Source of the DNA: Rubinisphaera margarita
GTDB taxonomy: Bacteria > Planctomycetota > Planctomycetia > Planctomycetales > Planctomycetaceae
Length of the DNA: 64,000 bases
Assembly: GCF_022267515.1 (NCBI RefSeq)
Contig: NZ_JAKFGB010000003.1
Span: forward strand, 62,001-126,000
Reading direction: 5' to 3'
In this document: positions 8,287-16,465 of the stretch, piece after piece
Layout of the letters: each line of letters starts with the position of its first letter
Position numbering within the stretch: position 1 is the stretch's first letter
Notes under the pieces: generated by a model
The model's input: the letters and a program-made list of their open reading frames with translations, nothing else
The model's database searches: none
What the model was told of the DNA's origin: nothing
Translations under genes and position numbers: made by a program

Positions 8287-9176
8287 CTCGCGAAACGCCG
8301 CATGTCGCTCTCGATTCCCTCGATGTTCTCTGGTTTCAGGTGGCCGGGACGATCTGCAATCTGACTTGCCGTCACTGCTTCATCAGCTGCAGCCCGACTA
8401 ACAAGACCTTCGGGTTTCTCGCTCTGGAAACCGTCGAGAATGCTCTCAAAGAGTCGGTTTCCTACGGTGTGAAGGAATACTACTTCACCGGCGGCGAACC
8501 GTTCCTGAATCCAGCCCTGGTGCCGATGCTCGAACGAACACTCCAGTTCGGACCCGTCACCGTGCTGACCAATGGCACTGTTCTCAAGGAGGAATGGCTG
8601 AAGCGACTGAGAGCAGCCGTGGAGAACTCGACCTACAGTCTCGAGTTTCGAGTGTCGATCGATGGGCCGGATGCGGAACGGAACGATCCGATTCGCGGCG
8701 ACCGCACGTTTGAACGGGCGTTGCAGGGAATTCGCAAACTTTGCGAATTCGGATTCCTTCCCATCATCACGATGACCCAGACGTGGGAAGACGATGAGAA
8801 CGAAGAGGTGCTCGCCAAGTTCCGGCAGGTGCTTCGCGAGGTCGGACATGCGCGCCCACGACTCAAGATTCTTCCACGGATTCGAATCGGTGCAGAAGCC
8901 GAACGGACGTGTGGCTACGGCGAGTTGGAACGGATTACGCCGGAGATGATGGAAGGCTTCGATCAGAGTCAACTGCTGTGCAGTTACAGTCGCGTCGTGA
9001 CCGATCGGGGGGTAGCCGTCTGCCCGATTCTGCTCGATTCCCCGGAGGCTCTGCTGGGGGCGACTCTGGGGGAGTCGACCGAAGCATTTCCGTTGGCCCA
9101 TGGGGCCTGTTACACGTGCTATCAGTTCGGATCGATCTGCACGAATCCCTCCACGAAGCGTCAGGGGCACGGCTGA
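8274..9176 (+). CDS. Radical SAM enzyme with C-terminal auxiliary-cluster cysteines
   Basis: The 300-residue protein carries CNLTCRHC near residue 25, the CxxxCxxC motif that binds the SAM-cleaving [4Fe-4S] cluster, then YYFTGGEPF and RVSIDGPD, both typical of the radical SAM barrel. The C-terminus has further cysteines (CSYSRVV, GVAVCP, CYTCYQFGSIC), arranged like a twitch or SPASM-type auxiliary cluster. Such enzymes modify peptides, sugars or cofactors; the substrate is unknown. ATG 8274 has GGGAGG seven bases upstream. The stop overlaps the next start as TGATG, and the start lies inside the preceding gene, so translation is coupled on both sides. Confidence 0.85.
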   Translation: MCAMTRETPHVALDSLDVLWFQVAGTICNLTCRHCFISCSPTNKTFGFLALETVENALKESVSYGVKEYYFTGGEPFLNPALVPMLERTLQFGPVTVLTNGTVLKEEWLKRLRAAVENSTYSLEFRVSIDGPDAERNDPIRGDRTFERALQGIRKLCEFGFLPIITMTQTWEDDENEEVLAKFRQVLREVGHARPRLKILPRIRIGAEAERTCGYGELERITPEMMEGFDQSQLLCSYSRVVTDRGVAVCPILLDSPEALLGATLGESTEAFPLAHGACYTCYQFGSICTNPSTKRQGHG

Positions 9177-10000
9177 TGGCATCGCAGGATGGTGAGTCGA
9201 ACCGTGAAGTGTTCGCATTGTTCGGAGGCATCTACAGTAATGCTCCGGCATTGGAGTCCGCCATTCAGGATGCACTGGATCACGGAGCCACGCGGTTCTA
9301 CTGCCTTGGTGATCTCGGTGCCTTTGGCCCGTATCCGGACCGTGTTTTTCCGCTTCTCCATGAGTACAGCATTCAAACGGTGCAGGGAAACTACGACGAC
9401 AGCATCGGTAACGGGTTGAACGACTGCCAGTGCGGCTACACCGATCCACGCGACAATCATTTCGCCCAGATCAGCTACGATTACACGTTGAGAAAAACCA
9501 GCGACCATAACCGGGAATGGCTGAGAGGCCTTCCGAAGGAGATTCGCTTCGAATGTGCCGGGTTGCAGTTTCTACTCTGTCATGGCAGCCCAAGGCGGAC
9601 CAATGAATTCCTCTGGGAGTCTACGACGAGCACGGCGTTTCTCAATCGGCTGGCCGATGTGCACGAAGCCGATGTCATCCTCGCCACGCATACCGGACTT
9701 CACTGGCAGCGGGAGTTGAGCGATGGCCGATTATTCGTAAACGTCGGGGTTCTCGGCCGCCCGGCGAACGACGGTCAATGTTGCGTCTGGTACACGCTGT
9801 TGACCGTCGAATGGAATTCCAGCACTGCACCACAGTTGACGGTCGAGTTCCGTCCTGTGAGTTACGATCACGAACGCCTGGCCATCGAGATGCGGAGCGA
9901 AGGTCTCCCCGAGGAGTTCGTGCAGACGATTCTGACCGGCTGGTGGACCACCTGCATGGAAGTCCTCCCCGTCAAAGAGCGGCTGCGGGGCAAATTCTGA
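9176..10000 (+). CDS. Calcineurin-like phosphoesterase subfamily with altered metal motif I
   Basis: The 274-residue protein follows the YfcE/MJ0936 phosphoesterase plan: CLGDLGAFGPYPD (motif II), VQGNYDD (motif III, normally GNHD), LCHGSP, and ATHTGLHW where GHTH is usual. Motif I, normally DxH before N.xALE, reads GGIYSNAPALE, so both metal ligands of that motif are missing. Activity may be changed or lost; the rest of the site is well kept, which argues for a constrained subfamily rather than decay. I believe similar GG.YSN proteins exist in other bacteria but cannot verify it. It is the last gene of the operon, joined to the radical SAM gene by TGATG. Confidence 0.75.
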   Translation: MASQDGESNREVFALFGGIYSNAPALESAIQDALDHGATRFYCLGDLGAFGPYPDRVFPLLHEYSIQTVQGNYDDSIGNGLNDCQCGYTDPRDNHFAQISYDYTLRKTSDHNREWLRGLPKEIRFECAGLQFLLCHGSPRRTNEFLWESTTSTAFLNRLADVHEADVILATHTGLHWQRELSDGRLFVNVGVLGRPANDGQCCVWYTLLTVEWNSSTAPQLTVEFRPVSYDHERLAIEMRSEGLPEEFVQTILTGWWTTCMEVLPVKERLRGKF

Positions 10001-10012
10001 TCGTCACCAATG

Positions 10013-10046
10013 AAACAGGGCGTCTCGAACTGGAGACGCCCCGTTT
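10013..10046. terminator. Bidirectional terminator between convergent genes
   Basis: GGGCGTCTC (10018-10026) pairs with GAGACGCCC (10033-10041), flanked by AAAC and GTTT. It lies between the end of the phosphoesterase gene and the end of the convergent DUF1559 gene and could serve both. Confidence 0.75.
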
Positions 10047-10064
10047 GCTGGTGGCTCCGGATGT

Positions 10065-11060
<996 letters not shown>

Positions 11061-11147
11061 GAAGAATACTCCTGTGAGTTTGCAGAAATCGTGCAGATTC
11101 TGCCAACTGTCAGCGTGCGCAGAGAATCCTCTCAGCGGAGAGGCTGA

Positions 11148-11693
11148 TCAAATGGCTGGCAGAACAGAGAGAACAGGAGCAACTCTCTCTGGGGGCGGCG
11201 TCTGGGGCGGGTAGAACAGATCCGATTTCAGGTCGCCGCGGAACGACTGACTGGTCACGAAACCTGGGCCGATGATCGTGGGCACGGCGGGAGGAATGTC
11301 GAGCGACTTCGTGAGAGAAAGCAGGTCGTGCCCCGACTTTCCGCAGCGACACAGGGCACGAAGTTGCGTTTCCTCGTTTGGCTTCGACGATGAGCAGCAG
11401 GACGAGGCGGCGGTCGCTTTCTGTGAGCAGCAACCTGCTTCCTGTCTGGCCTTTCGGCAGCAGGACGCATTCGACGAAGAATCGGAACGGCAGCAACTTC
11501 CCGGGCTCGAGGTCTCAGCGGTTTCTTTCCCGCACTCATCGGATCCCTGGCACCCGCACGGGCAGCCGGGATGCGGAGCGGCGATGGTGAACACGGGGAG
11601 GCCCAGATTCGTCAGCAGGAACCACATGGCCAGCACCAGCGTTCGCAATCGAGCGCTGAAAGGGATTGCCGAACTGTTCTGCTGGCACTGCAT
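11148..11693 (-). CDS. Cysteine-rich exported protein of unknown function
   Basis: The 181-residue protein has an N-terminal hydrophobic segment (LRTLVLAMWFLLTNLGLPVF) that is a signal peptide or anchor. A short region with 15 cysteines in total follows, including CPCGCQ and four CC pairs (SCCRS, SCCRK, GCCSQ, SCCSS) separated by Ser- and Lys-rich linkers, then CRCG. The C-terminal third is proline-rich and lacks Cys. The arrangement would suit binding of soft metals such as copper or zinc, or heavy disulfide linking in the periplasm; this is inference only. No metal-resistance gene is adjacent. Confidence 0.55.
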   Translation of the reverse strand: MQCQQNSSAIPFSARLRTLVLAMWFLLTNLGLPVFTIAAPHPGCPCGCQGSDECGKETAETSSPGSCCRSDSSSNASCCRKARQEAGCCSQKATAASSCCSSSKPNEETQLRALCRCGKSGHDLLSLTKSLDIPPAVPTIIGPGFVTSQSFRGDLKSDLFYPPQTPPPERVAPVLSVLPAI

Positions 11694-11979
11694 CGTGCTG
11701 GAGATACTCGCTGGGTGGTAATTCAGGCAGGCTGGAAGTTAAGACCGGATGATAACGAAAGTATTGGCGTCGGGTGGTCGATATGCAATAGCACAGGGGC
11801 TGCCACGGAAGGTGGCCCCGCAATTGTCCGGGTAAAAATTACAAAATTCGGTTCAGGTTAGTGTACTGATGAACTCGAATTGGGGCAAATGACCGCAGGC
11901 GTTATAGTTCCGCGGTTCGAAGCCCGAGTGTCCCGGACTGCCGAACTCCCGAAATCAGATATCAAGCTGGAGTCCCGTC

Positions 11980-12645
11980 ATGGATCGACGCTCCTTTCTC
12001 GTCCACGCTGCCATTTCCGGTTCGCTCTTCTCCCTGGTCGGCTGCAAAGGCCGGCAGGTAGCCCATGTGCTCGACGGAGACGATCAGGACATGGTCGGCA
12101 GCCACACCGCTGGAGCCGAAACCTGGCAGCCGCTGATCGACGAATCAGTTGGCAAACTGCTCGGCCGCCAGTCGATGGCCATTCAGACGGTTGCTCATCA
12201 GGGCCCGGGCGGGCTGCCGCCCGTCTGCAAGCACGTCTGCTTCCTCGGCGTCGAAAACAAGAGCGTCGAAGAGATTGGCGACTTTAAGGAGCAGATCTAC
12301 GAGCGGATCGACTCGATGGTGAACGAGTCCGGCACGTTCCGAATGATCAGCCGCCGCTTCGTGGAAGCCGGTTTGCGGGAAGCCCATGTCGCTCCCGGCG
12401 ATCTGTTCGTCCCCAACAATCAGCGTCAGTTCGCAGCCGTGATGGAACAAATGCAGCAGCCGTTCGATTATCTGCTGTTCGCCAAGATCACGTCGGGCAC
12501 CACGCAGAAGAACAAGAACTACCAACGTGATTACGTGCTGACGCTCGAACTGGTCAACGTCTACGACGGCTCCTACGACAAGGAATCGGCGACGATCCGC
12601 AAGGGCTATCACAAGTCAGTTCTCGGCAAGATCACGAACTACTAA
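11980..12645 (+). CDS. LpoB-like penicillin-binding protein activator lipoprotein
   Basis: The 221-residue protein begins MDRRSFLVHAA and has a lipobox ending at SLVGC (Cys near residue 22), so it is a likely lipoprotein. The body fits the LpoB/PF13036 family: FLGVENKSVEEIGD, FRMISRRFVEAGL, QPFDYLLFAKITSGT and YVLTLELVNVYDG. In E. coli, LpoB is an outer-membrane lipoprotein that activates the peptidoglycan synthase PBP1B. The next gene is a COG3014-type lipoprotein, a pairing I recall from several Gram-negative genomes. The 286 bases upstream hold no gene and probably carry its promoter. Confidence 0.8.
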   Translation: MDRRSFLVHAAISGSLFSLVGCKGRQVAHVLDGDDQDMVGSHTAGAETWQPLIDESVGKLLGRQSMAIQTVAHQGPGGLPPVCKHVCFLGVENKSVEEIGDFKEQIYERIDSMVNESGTFRMISRRFVEAGLREAHVAPGDLFVPNNQRQFAAVMEQMQQPFDYLLFAKITSGTTQKNKNYQRDYVLTLELVNVYDGSYDKESATIRKGYHKSVLGKITNY

Positions 12646-12793
12646 TCGAACTCGTGCCGGGGGACGGTTAATCTCGCCTGGGCGACGCTGATCGGATTTC
12701 AGGAACGTCGCATCCCTCAAGTTGAATGACGTTCGATGGAATGACCGCTCCGCTGCACGACGCACGCAGGGCACCCAGGACCGGTTGATTAAT

Positions 12794-14194
12794 ATGGCTG
12801 GCAAGTTGTTTGCTAACCTGAAACGAGGTCAAAGCACGATCGGTCCACGGAAGTGGGTCTCGATGCTCCTGCTCAGTCTCTGCGCGTTCACGGTCGGCTG
12901 CTCGACTCATGCCGATCGTGCCCGGATGATTCGGACCTCATTCTATTCCGGGAACATTCCAGCCGCTCTGACCGAAACCGATCTGGAAAAGCATGCCAAA
13001 GGGCATGACGCCAACGTCATCAAGCTCGACCGGGCCATGGTGGAGTTGACCTCCGGCCGGCCGGCGGAAGCGGAGAAGCTTCTGCGAGATGTCCGCGATC
13101 GGTTTGATCAGCTGGAAGGCAAGTCGGTCACCGACAAAGCGAAGTCGCTGCTCACCGATGACCGACAGCTGAATTACGCCGGCGAGGAATACGAACGGAT
13201 TCTGATTCGTGTCATGCTGGCCGTGTCGAATCTGATGCACGACGGAGGCGACGTCTCTGCTTACGGACTGCAGATTTCGAGTAAGCAGCAGCAGTTTCTG
13301 CAGATGTCGAAACCCAATCCCGCCAAGCCGGAAGAGCAGGTCAAGGATTACACGCCGCTAACGAAACAGCTGGCGATCGGCTCTTATCTTCGTGCAGCTG
13401 TCCTCGAAAGTTCCCCGCTCGATTACGACGATGTGACCCGTTGTCGCGTTCAGGTCGCCAACTGGCAACCGAATTTCCGCGATGCGAAGATCGACCTTGC
13501 CCGAGCTGAATCTGGACAGCATTCTCCGCCGGATCATGGCGTCGTCTACGTGCTCGCCATGGTCGGAGAAGGACCCTACAAGGAAGAACGGGCCGAGATG
13601 GCGACAACGGTTTCGCTGCTCGTCGCCGACCGGATTCTCTCTGCGATCGGAAAGTACGATCTGCCGCCGAACATCGCCCCGGTCAAAGTGCCCATTGTCG
13701 TGCGGCCGCCGCAACTGGTTGATGTCATCGATGTCTCGACGACCGGACGCAGTCTGGGCAACACGGCTACGATCATGAATGTCTCCGAGCTGGCCGTCGA
13801 ACAGAACAAGCTCGAAATGAACGACATCATCGCACGAGCCGTCGTCCGACGCATTGTCAAAAAGGGCGCGGTCTACGCGGCGAAAGACGGCCTGAATGTA
13901 GAATCGAGTCCCGAGCTGAACCTGCTGCTCACACTGGCCGGGATTGCCTGGGAAGCGACCGAGCGAGCCGATACCCGCTGCTGGTCGGTGCTGCCGGACC
14001 GGATTCAAGTGCTTCGTGTCGAACTTCCGGTTGGACAGCAGGAACTTGTGCTGACGCCGAAAATGATGTCCGGCCGCCCGGGGCAACCAGTGCGAATTCA
14101 GGCCAACGTTGAGAATGGTCGCTCGACGTTCGTGCTGGCCAACTTCCCGAAAGATCGTGTCGTCGGCGAAGTGCAGCTGAAGACCTATCGCTGA
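12794..14194 (+). CDS. COG3014-type lipoprotein
   Basis: A 466-residue protein with a positively charged head and the lipobox-bearing segment MLLLSLCAFTVGC (Cys near residue 36), followed by helical, TPR-like repeats and a beta-rich C-terminal half. The layout matches COG3014, an uncharacterised family often found beside LpoB-like genes. It is probably a periplasmic partner of the preceding lipoprotein in envelope assembly; this rests on neighbourhood. ATG 12794 is preferred because it gives a normal lipoprotein signal peptide, although no strong ribosome site is visible. An earlier in-frame ATG lies at 12722. Confidence 0.7.
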   Translation: MAGKLFANLKRGQSTIGPRKWVSMLLLSLCAFTVGCSTHADRARMIRTSFYSGNIPAALTETDLEKHAKGHDANVIKLDRAMVELTSGRPAEAEKLLRDVRDRFDQLEGKSVTDKAKSLLTDDRQLNYAGEEYERILIRVMLAVSNLMHDGGDVSAYGLQISSKQQQFLQMSKPNPAKPEEQVKDYTPLTKQLAIGSYLRAAVLESSPLDYDDVTRCRVQVANWQPNFRDAKIDLARAESGQHSPPDHGVVYVLAMVGEGPYKEERAEMATTVSLLVADRILSAIGKYDLPPNIAPVKVPIVVRPPQLVDVIDVSTTGRSLGNTATIMNVSELAVEQNKLEMNDIIARAVVRRIVKKGAVYAAKDGLNVESSPELNLLLTLAGIAWEATERADTRCWSVLPDRIQVLRVELPVGQQELVLTPKMMSGRPGQPVRIQANVENGRSTFVLANFPKDRVVGEVQLKTYR

Positions 14195-14276
14195 TTTTAT
14201 CTGGCCTCGGCTGCTCAAACGGCGTATGATGTCCTGCGGACATTCGTTCATCGAATCGTGAGCCGGAGGGCAGCCA

Positions 14277-14540
14277 GTGTCGGACGCTGCTGAAGAATCG
14301 AAGAAGACAACCGCTGGCGCGTGGATCGCCTGGGGCGCTGGAGTTCTTCTTCTCTACATTCTCAGTCCGATTCCCGTTCTGATCCCGATCGGCTACTGGA
14401 ATCCTCAACTGGAGTTACAACTGGAAGAGACGGTGTATGCTCCGCTTGTCTTTCTCTGCGAACATTCCGATACGGTTTCGATGTTCTACCAGATTCAGGG
14501 AGAGGGAGTTGAGTGGATGCTCGAGAAGCTGGGCGGTTAA
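14277..14540 (+). CDS. Small membrane protein, paralogue 1 of a tandem pair
   Basis: An 87-residue protein with one strong hydrophobic segment, AGVLLLYILSPIPVLIPIGY, and an acidic, mostly helical tail. It starts at GTG 14277 with GGAGGG about seven bases upstream. It shares YILSP(I/V)P and a P(L)V(F/Y)L segment with the next gene, so the two arose by tandem duplication. Function is unknown. Four genes from here to 15276 are spaced 21-40 bases apart and probably form one unit with the HExxH protein. Confidence 0.7.
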   Translation: MSDAAEESKKTTAGAWIAWGAGVLLLYILSPIPVLIPIGYWNPQLELQLEETVYAPLVFLCEHSDTVSMFYQIQGEGVEWMLEKLGG

Positions 14541-14580
14541 CGCTTCGTCAATTCCTGAAATCGTGTTGTGAGGATCAGTC

Positions 14581-14838
14581 ATGTTCGGCAGTGCGAAAGA
14601 CGAGCAGGATTCTCTGGGGTTGGCGAAGGTGATCTTCGGGCTTTCTTCCCTGGTCATGTTGTATATCCTCAGCCCGGTTCCGATTTACGTCGCCTGTGAA
14701 ACGTTCGCTCCCGAGGTGTTCCTGTTTCTTCGTGATACCGTGTACGTGCCCCTCGTCTATCTCTCCATGAATAACGCTTACGTTGGTGGGTTCTATGAGG
14801 TGCAATTCGAATTTGCTGAGTCGCACATTCTCCGCTAA
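14581..14838 (+). CDS. Small membrane protein, paralogue 2 of a tandem pair
   Basis: An 85-residue protein with hydrophobic segment LVMLYILSPVPIYVACE and the segment YVPLVYLSMNN. It is the same length and plan as the preceding product and differs mostly in the ends. Its start follows GTGAGGATC. It ends 21 bases before the HExxH membrane protein. I find no known domain. A paired or heteromeric membrane role, perhaps as a partner of the protease-like product, is speculation from position. Confidence 0.68.
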   Translation: MFGSAKDEQDSLGLAKVIFGLSSLVMLYILSPVPIYVACETFAPEVFLFLRDTVYVPLVYLSMNNAYVGGFYEVQFEFAESHILR

Positions 14839-14859
14839 CTTCAAAGATCTGTTGAACGC

Positions 14860-15276
14860 GTGTTGAAATCTCTGAGGCAATTCTGGCTCTGGCTCTGGGT
14901 GAGCCCATGGAGTCTGGTCGGACTCGGCATCGGGCTGATCAGTTGCTGCACGGGAGGAGGCGGGAAGCGGGTGGACCACACGCTCGAATTCCACGGCGGC
15001 CTCGCCTGCTGGCTGCTGAAACGAACGCCGGTCGGAGCGATCGCGATTACCGTCGGGCATGTGATTCTGGCACGCGACCAATACTCGCTCGACTTCACCC
15101 GCGATCACGAGCGCGTCCACGTCCGCCAGTACGAACGCTGGGGGCCGTTCTTCGTGCCGATGTACTTTCTGCTCTCCGGACTCATCCTGCTTCGCGGCGG
15201 CAACGCCTATCTCGACAACCCCTTTGAAGCCGAGGCCTTCGCGTTGTCCGATCCTCGAAAGAGGACGATCGGTTAA
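14860..15276 (+). CDS. Membrane protein with an HExxH zinc-peptidase-like motif
   Basis: A 138-residue protein starting at GTG 14860. It has a hydrophobic N-terminal part (WLWLWVSPWSLVGLGIGLI), then GHVILARD, then DHERVHVRQYERWGP, and a second hydrophobic region (VPMYFLLSGLILL) before an acidic end with NPFEAEA. HERVH fits the HExxH zincin motif, and the downstream Glu in FEAEA could be a third ligand; both are seen, but activity is inferred. It is short for a protease, so it may be a minimal membrane zincin. It sits in a run with two paralogous mini membrane proteins. Confidence 0.6.
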   Translation: MLKSLRQFWLWLWVSPWSLVGLGIGLISCCTGGGGKRVDHTLEFHGGLACWLLKRTPVGAIAITVGHVILARDQYSLDFTRDHERVHVRQYERWGPFFVPMYFLLSGLILLRGGNAYLDNPFEAEAFALSDPRKRTIG

Positions 15277-15494
15277 CAGGCGACCCGTCGAGTTCCCTCG
15301 CCCCTCTCATCCGCACTTCGGCCCTTCCAGCAGGATGCCGCCGCTACGTGAGACTTGTCAGGTAAGCTCCCCCCGTCGCGGTGAATACGAGTCTTCCGTC
15401 CCAACAAGTGACACCTCTTGTGGCGTTCCGATGCGATTTTTTCTAGAGTGTTTCTCGGTTCAATTCACTGAGTTCGACAGCTCCAGGAATAACG

Positions 15495-16457
15495 ATGCGC
15501 TCCATTTTTACATTCTTAGCCGTTCTTGTTTTCACCACTTCCTCCGCGATCGCCCAGGAGAATCGCGAGGCAATCGAAACCGTGCTCAGTGTGCCCGATC
15601 TGGTCGCGTTCTGGACGTTCGGCGAGGAACCGGGACAACCGAGAGAATCGGTCACCTCCGGTGAAAAGTATCCGCTGCGGGAAGTGAATGGTCCGATTGG
15701 CCGTTACGACGAAGGCTGCTTCTCAGGGTACTCGGCCGATCTGAACGGCAAGCAGTACTTTCGGATTCCCTATGCTGAAACAGGCGAGTTGAACATCTCC
15801 GGACCGGACGCTCAGGTCAGCATGTTTGCGGTCGTGCGGATTGTCGACCTCAGGCAGAGCCGGACGATTGCCGGGATGTGGTCGGAAGGAAAGGGAGCCA
15901 ATGACGACTCCGGAACGCGGCAGTATTCCTTGCTGATGAATATGCCGACCTACGGCGGAAATCGGCAACTGGTGCCACACATTTCGAGTGAAGGGGGAGT
16001 GACCCGCCGAGCCGATGGGTCCGCGTTCCCGTGGTGCTGCGACTATGCCGCCAGCGTCAGCGAAGTCCCCGAAGAAGAATGGTGCACGCTCGCCTTCACC
16101 TACGATGGCGAATATATCAGTGCCTACGTCAACGGCGTCATGGAATTCCGCCCGCTCGATCCGGTGAAGGACAAGCGGAACGATCGATACTTCAAATCGG
16201 AAGGCCCGCTCGGCGGCTCCCGGGGGATGAACCCGTATTATCATGGTCGGGGCATTTTCCGCTACGACCCGGAGAAGCACGCCGAAACAAAACCGGATGG
16301 CGGCTCGGACTTCACCGTCGGAGCTCGCTTCGCCGTTGGCAGCATGCTTCGCGAAGCCACAATCGGCCGCTTCGCCGGACTGTGCGTCTTCAAACGGGCA
16401 CTGACGCCGCAGGAAATTCTCAAACTGCACCAGGCGACCGGGATTGAAACCCCGTAA
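15495..16457 (+). CDS. Secreted LamG/concanavalin-like domain protein
   Basis: The 320-residue protein has a signal peptide (IFTFLAVLVFTTSSAIAQ) followed by a beta-sandwich of the LamG/concanavalin A-like class. Features typical of the class are VAFWTFGE near the start, WCTLAFTYDGEYISAYVNGV in the middle and GRFAGLCVFKRALTPQEI near the end. Such domains are frequent in planctomycete secreted proteins and often bind glycans. No catalytic domain is attached, so it may be a binding or structural protein. The 218 bases upstream hold no gene. Confidence 0.8.
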   Translation: MRSIFTFLAVLVFTTSSAIAQENREAIETVLSVPDLVAFWTFGEEPGQPRESVTSGEKYPLREVNGPIGRYDEGCFSGYSADLNGKQYFRIPYAETGELNISGPDAQVSMFAVVRIVDLRQSRTIAGMWSEGKGANDDSGTRQYSLLMNMPTYGGNRQLVPHISSEGGVTRRADGSAFPWCCDYAASVSEVPEEEWCTLAFTYDGEYISAYVNGVMEFRPLDPVKDKRNDRYFKSEGPLGGSRGMNPYYHGRGIFRYDPEKHAETKPDGGSDFTVGARFAVGSMLREATIGRFAGLCVFKRALTPQEILKLHQATGIETP

Positions 16458-16465
16458 TCGTGCGC

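Noticed and set aside
8909..9175. N-terminal extension of the phosphoesterase frame
   Set aside because: It overlaps the radical SAM gene completely; the TGATG junction at 9174-9178 gives a natural start.
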